20,791 bases of DNA from contig CANBQX010000020.1 in assembly GCA_947371775.1 (NCBI GenBank), positions 1 through 20,791 on the forward strand. Reading direction: 5' to 3'. Below the pieces are notes generated by a model. That model was not told the origin of the DNA. It ran no database searches and saw nothing but the letters and a program-made list of their open reading frames with translations. The translations under genes and the position numbers were made by a program. This DNA is from Comamonadaceae bacterium (GTDB taxonomy: Bacteria; Pseudomonadota; Gammaproteobacteria; Burkholderiales; Burkholderiaceae_C). Below, one piece after another: positions 1-6,832 of this stretch (its first letter is position 1; each line of letters opens with the position of its first letter).

Positions 1-570
1 GGCGGCGTGATGCAAGCCCTGGGCGAGCGCAAAGGCGAGCTGGTGAACATGGAGCCGGACGGCCGTGGCCGCGTCCGTTTGGAATACCGCATTCCTGCGC
101 GTGGATTGATCGGCTTCACCAACGAGTTCTTGAACCTGACCCGTGGTTCCGGCCTGATCTCCAATATTTTCGACCGCTACGAAGCCCACAAGGGCGACAT
201 CGGCGGCCGCAAGAACGGCGTGCTGATTTCCATGGACGCCGGAGAAATTTTCACCTACGCCCTGGGCAAGTTGGACGACCGCGGACGCATGTTCGTCAAG
301 CCCAATGACCCGGTGTACGAAGGCATGATTGTGGGTATCCACAGCCGTGACAACGACCTGGTGGTGAACGCCACACGCACCAAGCAGCTGACCAACTTCC
401 GGGTCAGCGGCAAGGAAGACGCGACCAAGATCACGCCGCCCATTGAATGCACGCTGGAGTACGGTGTCGAATTCATTGAGGACGACGAGTTGGTCGAAAT
501 CACACCGAAGTCGATTCGCCTGCGCAAGCGCTACCTCAGCGAGAGCGAGCGCAAACGCGCAGGACGTTAA
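1..570 (+). CDS. typA: GTP-binding protein TypA/BipA, C-terminal part (5' end outside window)
   Basis: This is the last 189 codons of a translational GTPase of the EF-G-like TypA/BipA family, which binds ribosomes and assists 50S assembly and growth under stress, especially cold. The reading frame is open from base 1, so the G domain and domain II lie upstream. Visible are the end of the EF-G domain V-like region (PARGLIGFTNEFLNLTRGSG near residues 30-49 of the fragment) and the TypA-specific C-terminal domain, with GRKNGVLISMDAGEIFTYAL and the basic end RLRKRYLSESERKRAGR. The family is about 600 residues long, so roughly two thirds is missing, through the window edge and not through damage. 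The stop TAA is followed after 4 bases by a strong GC-rich hairpin. Family identity is clear from the highly conserved sequence. Confidence 0.96.
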   Translation, partial: GGVMQALGERKGELVNMEPDGRGRVRLEYRIPARGLIGFTNEFLNLTRGSGLISNIFDRYEAHKGDIGGRKNGVLISMDAGEIFTYALGKLDDRGRMFVKPNDPVYEGMIVGIHSRDNDLVVNATRTKQLTNFRVSGKEDATKITPPIECTLEYGVEFIEDDELVEITPKSIRLRKRYLSESERKRAGR

Positions 571-574
571 ACGG

Positions 575-597
575 GTTGCGGCGCGCAGCGCCGCAAC
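575..597 (+). terminator. Perfect 10-bp hairpin after typA, no T-tract
   Basis: Bases 575-584 (GTTGCGGCGC) are the exact reverse complement of 588-597, leaving a 3-base loop (GCA). The hairpin starts 4 bases after the typA stop and ends 15 bases before the next ATG. No run of T follows it, so it is not a textbook intrinsic terminator. It may block 3' exonucleases, act as a weak terminator, or reduce read-through into the downstream hydrolase gene. The structure is seen directly; the function is inferred. Confidence 0.5.
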
Positions 598-612
598 GCA
601 CAGGGAACAGCC

Positions 613-1704
613 ATGTCAGAGTTTTTGCTAACCGAGGTGCGGGGCCGGGTGGGCTTCATCACCCTGAACCGTCCCAAGGCCTTGAACGCCTTGAATTTGG
701 ACATGGTGCGTGGGCTTACACAGGTGCTGCTGGCCTGGGAGCGCAATGACGCCATCGTCGCTGTGGCCATCCGGGGCACCAGCAAGCAGGGCAATTTTGG
801 TGGTTTTTGCGCGGGTGGCGACATCCGCTACTTCCACCAGGCAGCCCTGGGTGGCGACCCGTCGCTGGAAGACTTTTTCACCGAAGAGTACGCGCTCAAC
901 CACCTGATTCATCGCTACCCCAAGCCCTATGTTGCCTTCATGGACGGCATCGTCATGGGCGGCGGCATGGGCATCAGCCAGGGTACGCGCTACCGCCTGG
1001 TCACCGACAACACCAAAATGGCCATGCCTGAGACCCACATCGGTCTGTTTCCGGACGTGGGCGGCGGCTATTTCCTAAGCCGTTGTCCGGGTCGCACCGG
1101 GGAATGGTTGGCGCTCACGGGCGCGGTGCTCGGTGCTGCGGCTGCAATGGAACTGGGCTTGGCAGACTATTGTTTGGACGCCACTGCCCTGGAATCGTCA
1201 TGGGCGGGACTGGGCGGGGTCAACAGTCTGGACGCACTGCAGGCTTGGGTCAAAGAATTCACGGTACCGCCTTCCGCGCCCAGCGGACTCGAGCGCGAGC
1301 ACATTGAGCGGGTGTTTTCACTGCCCAGTGCTGCGGCCATCGTGGCGGCACTCGAAGCCACTCCGGACGCCTGGAGCCAGCAAACCGCGTCCACCTTGCG
1401 CCACCGCTCGCCGCTGATGCTGCATGTGGTGCTGGAGCAGGTACGGCGCGCCCGCACCATGGGCCTGGCCGACGATTTGCGCATGGAACGCGACATGGTG
1501 CGCCACTGCTTCTACACCGCGCACCTGGGACGCAGCGGTGCGGCCAGCGAGACGGTGGAGGGCATACGCGCCTTGGCGGTGGACAAAGACCACCAGCCGC
1601 GCTGGAACCCTGCCCGGGTGGAAGATGTGACGCCAGAAATGGTCGCGCCCTTTTTCAAGAGCCCGTGGCCTGCCACAGCGCACCCGCTGCGTGACCTGAC
1701 CTAA
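613..1704 (+). CDS. Enoyl-CoA hydratase/isomerase family, 3-hydroxyisobutyryl-CoA hydrolase type
   Basis: A 363-residue crotonase-superfamily protein, the length expected for 3-hydroxyisobutyryl-CoA hydrolases and longer than typical enoyl-CoA hydratases (about 260). This enzyme releases free 3-hydroxyisobutyrate from its CoA thioester in valine degradation. The oxyanion-hole segments are visible as FCAGGDIRYF (about 65-74) and DGIVMGGGMGIS (111-122). The motif MPETHIGLFPDVGGGYFLSR (138-157) carries the Glu (E140) and Asp (D148) at positions used for catalysis in this subfamily. An AGGGA-like ribosome site (602-606) lies 6 bases before the ATG. It is 42 bases downstream of typA, separated by a hairpin, so co-transcription is uncertain. 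A branched-chain amino acid-type importer lies 1.5 kb downstream, which fits a role in valine use. Activity on another short 3-hydroxyacyl-CoA is possible. Confidence 0.88.
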   Translation: MSEFLLTEVRGRVGFITLNRPKALNALNLDMVRGLTQVLLAWERNDAIVAVAIRGTSKQGNFGGFCAGGDIRYFHQAALGGDPSLEDFFTEEYALNHLIHRYPKPYVAFMDGIVMGGGMGISQGTRYRLVTDNTKMAMPETHIGLFPDVGGGYFLSRCPGRTGEWLALTGAVLGAAAAMELGLADYCLDATALESSWAGLGGVNSLDALQAWVKEFTVPPSAPSGLEREHIERVFSLPSAAAIVAALEATPDAWSQQTASTLRHRSPLMLHVVLEQVRRARTMGLADDLRMERDMVRHCFYTAHLGRSGAASETVEGIRALAVDKDHQPRWNPARVEDVTPEMVAPFFKSPWPATAHPLRDLT

Positions 1705-1739
1705 CATTGTTAGGTGCCTGATGTGCCAGCAGGCCTGCG

Positions 1740-2213
1740 TCAGCGGTGCTTGCTTTTCATAGCGCGCTCGACCTCGCGTTTGCCCTCACGGTCTTTGATG
1801 GTGTCGCGCTTGTCGTGTTCGGCTTTGCCTTTGGCCAAGGCAATTTCGCATTTGATTTTTCCGGTTTTCCAATGCAGGTTGATGGGCACCAGGGTGTAGC
1901 CTTTTTGCTCAACTTTGCCGATCAGGCGCTCAATCTCGGCCTTGTGCATCAGCAGTTTTTTGGTGCGTACTTTGTCCGGGCTGATGTGGGTGGACGCAGT
2001 GTTGAGCGGATTGATCTGCAAACCGATCAAAAACAACTCTTTGTTGCGAATCACCACATAGCCATCCGTCAGCTGCACCTTGCCTTCGCGCAGGGACTTG
2101 ACCTCCCAGCCTTCCAGCACCAAGCCCGCTTCGAAGCGCTCTTCGAAAAAATAGTTGTACGCGGCCTTTTTGTTATCGGCAATGCGGGACGCGGTTTCGG
2201 GTTTTTTGGCCAT
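1740..2213 (-). CDS. smpB: SsrA-binding protein SmpB
   Basis: A 157-residue small basic protein that binds tmRNA (ssrA) and carries it to stalled ribosomes for trans-translation. The sequence follows the family throughout: the N-terminal IADNKKAAYNYFFEERFEAG, then GLVLEGWEVKSLREGKVQL (about 30-48), the central oligonucleotide-binding beta barrel, and the lysine/arginine-rich C-terminal tail (KGKAEHDKRDTIKDREGKRE, about 127-146, ending AMKSKHR) that reads the empty mRNA channel. Length is normal. The ATG start agrees with the conserved N-terminus, but the upstream mRNA (CCCAGCTCCCTTCC) is pyrimidine-rich with no Shine-Dalgarno sequence. It is divergent from ratA across 68 bases, and its 3' end faces the hydrolase gene 35 bases away. 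No ssrA RNA gene is seen in the window. Confidence 0.97.
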   Translation of the reverse strand: MAKKPETASRIADNKKAAYNYFFEERFEAGLVLEGWEVKSLREGKVQLTDGYVVIRNKELFLIGLQINPLNTASTHISPDKVRTKKLLMHKAEIERLIGKVEQKGYTLVPINLHWKTGKIKCEIALAKGKAEHDKRDTIKDREGKREVERAMKSKHR

Positions 2214-2258
2214 GGAAGGGAGCTGGGGGTGAAAGCGGGAATTGGAAGAGTGCGTGAC

Positions 2259-2264
2259 TACAAT
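2259..2264 (+). promoter_or_regulatory. Candidate -10 element for ratA-rnfH
   Basis: TACAAT lies 17 bases before the ratA ATG in the 68-base smpB/ratA intergenic space. Transcription starting about 7 bases downstream would give a leader of only about 10 bases, which would fit the absence of a Shine-Dalgarno sequence before ratA. No good -35 hexamer is visible at 16-18 bases; TTGGAA at 2242-2247 is only 11 bases away. Weak call from sequence alone. Confidence 0.3.
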
Positions 2265-2281
2265 CCCGCAAGCCCCATTCT

Positions 2282-2725
2282 ATGAAAACCGTTACCAAGT
2301 CCGTTCTGCTGTGGTACAGCCCCCAGGAAATGTACGCATTGGTCACCGATGTCGCACGCTACCCTGAGTTTTTGCCCTGGTGCGACCGCGCTGCGGTGCT
2401 GAGCCTGGACGACACCGGCGTCACCGCCGAAGTCGGCATTGCCTTCAGCGGCATCCACCAATCCTTTACCACCCGCAACACCCATACGCCGCCCAGCCAG
2501 GTGGACATGGCTCTGGTCAAAGGCCCCTTTTCGAAGTTGGACGGGCAATGGACTTTTTTGCCGGTGGGAGATGGCTCTGAACGGGCGTGCAAGGTTCAGC
2601 TTTCTCTGCATTACGGTTTCGACAACGCCGTGCTGGGCCGCTTGGTCGGCCCCGTGTTCGACAAAATCGCGGCCACGCTGGTCGACGCCTTTGTCAAAAG
2701 AGCGCAGACGGTCTATGGCGAGTAA
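2282..2725 (+). CDS. ratA: RatA/COQ10-like START-domain protein
   Basis: A 147-residue protein of the polyketide cyclase/COQ10-like START family, named RatA or YfjG in enterobacteria. The opening (MKTVTKSVLLWYSPQEMYAL) and the segment TDVARYPEFLPWCDRAAVL (22-40) are characteristic. The domain fills the whole protein and forms a helix-grip fold with a hydrophobic cavity. In E. coli RatA was reported to hinder 70S ribosome formation, whereas mitochondrial COQ10 relatives bind ubiquinone; the sequence alone does not decide between these roles. The position next to smpB and before rnfH is the conserved arrangement also known from E. coli. The stop overlaps the rnfH start by 11 bases, so the two are translated from one message. 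No Shine-Dalgarno sequence is seen before the ATG. Confidence 0.9.
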   Translation: MKTVTKSVLLWYSPQEMYALVTDVARYPEFLPWCDRAAVLSLDDTGVTAEVGIAFSGIHQSFTTRNTHTPPSQVDMALVKGPFSKLDGQWTFLPVGDGSERACKVQLSLHYGFDNAVLGRLVGPVFDKIAATLVDAFVKRAQTVYGE

Positions 2726-3074
2726 GGCCTTGGATGCGCCCATGGTGGCCATCACCGTAGTTTTTTCCGAAGCGCCGCGCTGTGTGCGGGAATTGGTGCT
2801 CCACGTCCCGTCGGGGTGCATGGCATCCGAGGCGCTGGAGTTGGCGGCACTGGCGTGGGGCGTGGCACCGGACACGCTGCAGAGTCTGCACCTGGGTGTG
2901 TGGGCAAAGCCGGTTTCAACGCAGCATGCGTTGCGCAACGGCGACCGATTAGAGGTGTACCGCGCACTCACGGTCGACCCCAAGGTCGCGCGGCGAGAAC
3001 GCTTTGTTCGCCAGGGCAGCAAAGGCGCTGGTTTGTTCTCCAGGCGGCGCGCGGGCGGCAAAGCGGGGTACTGA
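2715..3074 (+). CDS. rnfH: RnfH family protein (RatB/UPF0125)
   Basis: A 119-residue protein of the RnfH/UPF0125 family with a ubiquitin-like beta-grasp fold. The start is placed at ATG 2715, inside the end of ratA, because the conserved region begins a few residues later (VAITVVFSEAPRCVRELVLH, about 11-30). The hallmark GVWAKPVSTQHALRNGDRLE (61-80) and the following VYRALTVDPKVARRERF are present. The C-terminal tail (QGSKGAGLFSRRRAGGKAGY) is basic and variable. Biochemical function is not established; the name comes from linkage to rnf genes in some bacteria, but none are here. An upstream in-frame start at 2439 would run through ratA in another frame and is not credible. The 11-base overlap implies translational coupling to ratA. 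Confidence 0.9.
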   Translation: MASKALDAPMVAITVVFSEAPRCVRELVLHVPSGCMASEALELAALAWGVAPDTLQSLHLGVWAKPVSTQHALRNGDRLEVYRALTVDPKVARRERFVRQGSKGAGLFSRRRAGGKAGY

Positions 3075-3141
3075 AAGGGTAAACCCGTAATCTCCAGCGC
3101 GCCAAGCAAACGCGCGGGTCGCTAGAATCAGGCCGCACTTG

Positions 3142-3181
3142 AATCGGCGGCCCCGAAACCCTTGGGACTGGCCGATTTTTT
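3142..3181 (+). terminator. Hairpin with T6 tract between rnfH and livH
   Basis: Bases 3142-3148 (AATCGGC) pair perfectly with 3171-3177 (GCCGATT), followed by a continuous T run through 3181. The 22-base loop is long and can fold differently, since GGCC at 3149-3152 can pair with GGCC at 3170-3173. This looks like a rho-independent terminator for ratA-rnfH, starting 67 bases after the rnfH stop. A TAGAAT sequence at 3123-3128 lies just upstream and has no good -35 (CGCCAA at 17-base spacing). If that is a promoter, the hairpin would sit in the livH leader. The 182-base gap 3075-3256 shows nothing else clear apart from the livH ribosome site. Confidence 0.4.
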
Positions 3182-3256
3182 GCTATGTGAGGCGGGGCAC
3201 CAACAGTGCTTGCGGCCCATTTGGTTCAAACACAAGAACTTCGAAAAAGGTTTTTC

Positions 3257-4186
3257 ATGGATATCTTCATACAACAGGTCATCAACGGCTTGGTTCTGGG
3301 CAGCATGTATGCGCTCATTGCCTTGGGCTACACCATGGTCTACGGCATCATTAACCTGATTAACTTCGCACACGGTGAAGTGATGATGGTCGGGGCCTTG
3401 ACCAGCTGGACCATCATCGGACTGATGCAAGACGGCATGCCAGGTACCCCTGGCTACATCATCTTGCTCGTTGCACTGATCATTTCCTGTGTGGTCGCGG
3501 CCACGCTGAATTTTGTGATCGAAAAAGTGGCCTACCGCCCCTTGCGCAACAGTCCCAAGCTTGCGCCCCTGATCACGGCCATTGGCATGTCGATCCTGCT
3601 GCAAACCTTGGCCATGATTATTTGGAAGCCCAACTACAAGTCCTACCCGACCTTGTTGCCGACCACGCCCTTCAACATCGGTGGTGCGGTGATCACCCCG
3701 ACGCAGGTCATGATTCTCGGCGTGACGGCGGTGTCTTTGGCGCTTTTAATGTGGCTGGTGAACTACACCAAGCTCGGCCGCGCCATGCGCGCCACCGCCG
3801 AGAACCCCCGCGTGGCGGGCCTGATGGGTGTCAAGCCCGACATGGTGATTTCTGCGACCTTTGTGATTGGCGCCGTGCTGGCTGCGATTGCTGGTGTGAT
3901 GTACGCCTCCAACTACGGCACGGCACAGCACGCCATGGGCTTTTTGCCCGGATTGAAAGCGTTCACGGCAGCGGTGTTTGGCGGTATTGGCAACCTGGCC
4001 GGTGCGGTCGTGGGGGCCATCTTGCTCGGACTGATCGAATCGATTGGCGCCGGTTACATCGGCGAACTCACGGGCGGTGTGCTGGGCAGCCACTACTCCG
4101 ATATTTTTGCCTTCATCGTTTTGATCGTGGTGTTGACCCTGCGTCCCTCGGGCCTGCTGGGTGAGCGCGTGGCCGATCGCGCTTAA
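3257..4186 (+). CDS. livH: ABC importer permease LivH, branched-chain amino acid type
   Basis: A 309-residue inner-membrane permease of the LivH family, one of two channel subunits of a HAAT-type importer. The start is ATG 3257, preceded by AAAAAGG at 3244-3250. An in-frame upstream start at 3206 would add 17 residues not expected in the family. The N-terminus VINGLVLGSMYALIALGYTM and the following NLINFAHGEVMMVGA (around 31-45) are classic LivH. Several hydrophobic helices follow, and the GRAMRATAENPRVAGLMGV segment before the later helices is the cytoplasmic loop contacting the ATPases. Length is normal. It is the first gene of livHMGF; livM begins 9 bases after its stop. The substrate is inferred as leucine/isoleucine/valine; related transporters also carry other amino acids, amides or urea. 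Confidence 0.93.
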   Translation: MDIFIQQVINGLVLGSMYALIALGYTMVYGIINLINFAHGEVMMVGALTSWTIIGLMQDGMPGTPGYIILLVALIISCVVAATLNFVIEKVAYRPLRNSPKLAPLITAIGMSILLQTLAMIIWKPNYKSYPTLLPTTPFNIGGAVITPTQVMILGVTAVSLALLMWLVNYTKLGRAMRATAENPRVAGLMGVKPDMVISATFVIGAVLAAIAGVMYASNYGTAQHAMGFLPGLKAFTAAVFGGIGNLAGAVVGAILLGLIESIGAGYIGELTGGVLGSHYSDIFAFIVLIVVLTLRPSGLLGERVADRA

Positions 4187-4195
4187 GGAGACACT

Positions 4196-5281
4196 ATGAA
4201 ACAACAACAAAAAACCATGGGCCTCGCGCTTGCGGCTGTCGCCTTGCTGGTGCTGCCCCTGTTACTGCAGGGTTTTGGCAACGCCTGGGTGCGCATTGCC
4301 GACATGGCGCTGCTCTACGTGCTCTTGGCCCTGGGCCTGAATATTGTGGTGGGTTACGCAGGCTTGCTCGACTTGGGCTATGTCGCATTTTTTGCCATCG
4401 GCGCGTACTCCTACGGGCTCTTGAATTCACCGCAACTCACCGAGGCCTTTCCTGCCATCGCGGCCAGTTTCGCGCAGGGCCTGCACACGCCGATCTGGAT
4501 CGTGCTGCCCTTGGCGGCGGGCGCTGCGGGTATTTTTGGCATCTTGCTGGGTGCGCCCACTTTGCGTCTGCGCGGCGACTATCTGGCCATCGTGACGCTG
4601 GGTTTTGGTGAAATCATCCGCGTGTTTTTGAACAACCTGGACAACCCTTACAACATCACCAACGGACCCAAGGGCATCAACCAAATTGATTCCTTGCACT
4701 TCTTTGGCTTTGACCTGGGTAAAAAGCTCGTGGTCGGCGGTATTGAATTCGCGTCGGTTTCCTTGTACTACTACCTGTTTCTGGCGCTGGTTTTGTTCAG
4801 CGTGCTGATCTCGCACCGCTTGGAGCTCTCGCGCATTGGCCGCGCATGGATGGCCATTCGTGAGGACGAAATCGCGGCCAAGGCCATGGGCATCAACACC
4901 CGCAATCTGAAGCTCACTGCCTTCGGCATGGGCGCCACATTTGGGGGTGTGTCGGGTGCGCTGTTTGCATCCTTCCAGGGCTTTATCTCGCCCGAGTCTT
5001 TCAGCCTGATGGAGTCGGTGATGATTGTGGCCATGGTGGTGCTCGGTGGCGTGGGCCATTTGCCCGGCGTGATCCTGGGCGCGGTGCTCTTGTCGGCATT
5101 GCCCGAGGTGCTGCGCTATGTGGCCGGTCCATTGCAAGGCATGACCGGCGGCCGACTGGACGCCTCCATCCTGCGCCAGTTGCTGATCGCACTGGCCATG
5201 GTCAGCGTGATGTTGATCCGCCCGCGTGGTCTGTGGCCAACGCCTGAGCACGGCAAGTCATTGCCAACGAACAAAGCCTGA
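4196..5281 (+). CDS. livM: ABC importer permease LivM, branched-chain amino acid type
   Basis: A 361-residue inner-membrane permease, the second channel subunit of the livHMGF importer. An excellent ribosome site AAGGAG (4185-4190) overlaps the livH stop and sits 5 bases before the ATG. The protein begins with a positively charged stretch and a hydrophobic helix, then the LivM-typical LALGLNIVVGYAGLLDLGYV (about 45-64) and AFFAIGAYSYGLL. The LGAPTLRLRGDYLAIVTLGF segment (about 118-137), GRAWMAIREDEIAAKAMGIN in the ATPase-contact loop, and the terminal RPRGLWPTPEHGK are all family features. Length fits. The next gene starts 11 bases after the stop, so the operon is compact. Confidence 0.94.
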   Translation: MKQQQKTMGLALAAVALLVLPLLLQGFGNAWVRIADMALLYVLLALGLNIVVGYAGLLDLGYVAFFAIGAYSYGLLNSPQLTEAFPAIAASFAQGLHTPIWIVLPLAAGAAGIFGILLGAPTLRLRGDYLAIVTLGFGEIIRVFLNNLDNPYNITNGPKGINQIDSLHFFGFDLGKKLVVGGIEFASVSLYYYLFLALVLFSVLISHRLELSRIGRAWMAIREDEIAAKAMGINTRNLKLTAFGMGATFGGVSGALFASFQGFISPESFSLMESVMIVAMVVLGGVGHLPGVILGAVLLSALPEVLRYVAGPLQGMTGGRLDASILRQLLIALAMVSVMLIRPRGLWPTPEHGKSLPTNKA

Positions 5282-5292
5282 TTGGAGTGAGC

Positions 5293-6087
5293 ATGACCAA
5301 GACCAATCAAACCAAGCAAAAAGACACGGTTCTCAATGTGTCGGGTGTGTCCAAGCGTTTTGGGGGCCTGCAGGCCCTGAGCGATGTGGGCATCAAGATC
5401 GAGCGCGGACAGGTCTATGGCCTGATCGGCCCCAACGGTGCGGGCAAAACCACATTCTTCAACGTGCTGACGGGCCTCTACACGCCCGATGGCGGCAGCT
5501 TTGAATTGGCTGGCAAGCCTTACCAGCCTACGGCCGTGCACACGGTGGCCAAGGCCGGTATTGCGCGCACCTTCCAGAACATTCGCCTGTTCGCCGAAAT
5601 GACGGCGCTGGAGAACGTGATGGTCGGGCGCCACATCCGTACGCATTCGGGCCTGCTGGGCGCCATGTTCCGCACCCCAAGCTTCAAGGCCGAAGAGGCC
5701 GCGATTGCCCAGCGCGCGCATGAGCTGCTGGACTACGTGGGCATTGGCAAGTTTGCCGACTACAAAGCCCGCACCCTGAGCTACGGCGACCAACGCCGCT
5801 TGGAGATTGCCCGTGCGCTGGCCACCGATCCCCAGTTAATTGCGCTGGACGAACCCGCTGCTGGCATGAACGCGACCGAGAAAGTCATGTTGCGCGAGCT
5901 GATTGACCGCATCCGCAATGACAACCGCACCATTTTGCTGATCGAGCACGACGTGAAGTTGGTCATGGGCCTGTGCGACCGGGTCACCGTGCTCGACTAC
6001 GGCAAGCAAATTGCCGAAGGCACACCGGCCGAAGTGCAAAAGAACGACAAAGTGATCGAAGCCTATTTGGGCACCAGCGGTCATTAA
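5293..6087 (+). CDS. livG: ABC importer ATPase LivG
   Basis: A 264-residue cytoplasmic ATPase powering the Liv importer. Walker A is GPNGAGKT (46-53), the signature is LSYGDQRR (162-169; LSYG in place of LSGG is usual for LivG), and Walker B is LIALDEP (182-188), followed by GMNATEKVMLRELI and the switch histidine in LLIEHDVKLVMGLCDRV. The TFQNIRLFAEMTALENVMVG segment after Walker A is also typical. ATG 5293 is preferred over GTG 5287 because GGAG (5284-5287) is the ribosome site and would overlap the GTG. LivG forms a heterodimer with LivF, encoded 16 bases downstream. Confidence 0.94.
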   Translation: MTKTNQTKQKDTVLNVSGVSKRFGGLQALSDVGIKIERGQVYGLIGPNGAGKTTFFNVLTGLYTPDGGSFELAGKPYQPTAVHTVAKAGIARTFQNIRLFAEMTALENVMVGRHIRTHSGLLGAMFRTPSFKAEEAAIAQRAHELLDYVGIGKFADYKARTLSYGDQRRLEIARALATDPQLIALDEPAAGMNATEKVMLRELIDRIRNDNRTILLIEHDVKLVMGLCDRVTVLDYGKQIAEGTPAEVQKNDKVIEAYLGTSGH

Positions 6088-6103
6088 TTTTCAGGGACAT
6101 TCC

Positions 6104-6823
6104 ATGACCAGCAAAACTTTACTCAAAGTCAGCCAGCTCAAAGTGTCCTATGGCGGCATCCAAGCCGTCAAAGGCGTGGACTTTGAAGTGCGCGAAGGCG
6201 AGCTCGTCTCGCTCATCGGATCCAACGGCGCGGGCAAAACCACGACCATGAAGGCCATCACCGGCACGCTGCCCATCAGCGGCGGTGACATCGAATACCT
6301 GGGTCGCAGCATCCGCGGCCAAGGACCCTGGGACCTGGTGAAACAGGGCCTGGCCATGGTGCCCGAAGGTCGCGGTGTATTTACCCGCATGACGATTATC
6401 GAAAACCTGCAGATGGGCGCCTACATCCGCGACGACAAGGACGGGATTGAGGCCGATATCGACAAGATGTTCGCCATTTTTCCGCGTCTCAAGGAGCGTC
6501 GCGACCAGCTGGCGGGCACCATGTCCGGCGGCGAGCAGCAGATGCTGGCCATGGGCCGTGCGCTCATGAGCCGCCCCAAAGTGCTGCTGATGGACGAGCC
6601 CTCCATGGGCTTGTCGCCCATCATGGTCGACAAGATCTTTGAGGTGGTGCAAGACGTGTTCGCGCAGGGCGTGACGATTTTGCTGGTGGAGCAAAACGCC
6701 AGCCGCGCCTTGTCGATTGCCAACCGCGGCTATGTGATGGAGTCCGGCGTCATCACGATGACGGGCGAGGCCAAGCAAATGCTCAACGACCCCAAGGTGC
6801 GCGCAGCGTACCTGGGAGAGTAA
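6104..6823 (+). CDS. livF: ABC importer ATPase LivF
   Basis: A 239-residue cytoplasmic ATPase, partner of LivG. Walker A is GSNGAGKT (39-46), the signature is MSGGEQQMLAMGRALMSRPK (140-159), Walker B is VLLMDEPSMGLSP (160-172), and the switch region is LLVEQNASRALSIANRGYV. The tail ends in ML-NDPKVRAAYLGE, the usual LivF C-terminus. AGGGA (6093-6097) lies 6 bases before the ATG. It closes the core livHMGF operon. No livK-type periplasmic binding protein is encoded in the window, so the importer must use one encoded elsewhere. Confidence 0.95.
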   Translation: MTSKTLLKVSQLKVSYGGIQAVKGVDFEVREGELVSLIGSNGAGKTTTMKAITGTLPISGGDIEYLGRSIRGQGPWDLVKQGLAMVPEGRGVFTRMTIIENLQMGAYIRDDKDGIEADIDKMFAIFPRLKERRDQLAGTMSGGEQQMLAMGRALMSRPKVLLMDEPSMGLSPIMVDKIFEVVQDVFAQGVTILLVEQNASRALSIANRGYVMESGVITMTGEAKQMLNDPKVRAAYLGE

Positions 6824-6832
6824 GCGCACGCT

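Noticed and set aside
2258..3109. A 283-codon minus-strand open frame opposite ratA and rnfH
   Set aside because: Both plus-strand genes match known families and overlap in the expected way; the antisense frame has no recognisable family sequence.
4427..5251. A 274-codon minus-strand open frame opposite livM
   Set aside because: The translation is rich in His and Gln, as expected of the complement of a membrane-protein gene, and livM is unambiguous on the other strand.
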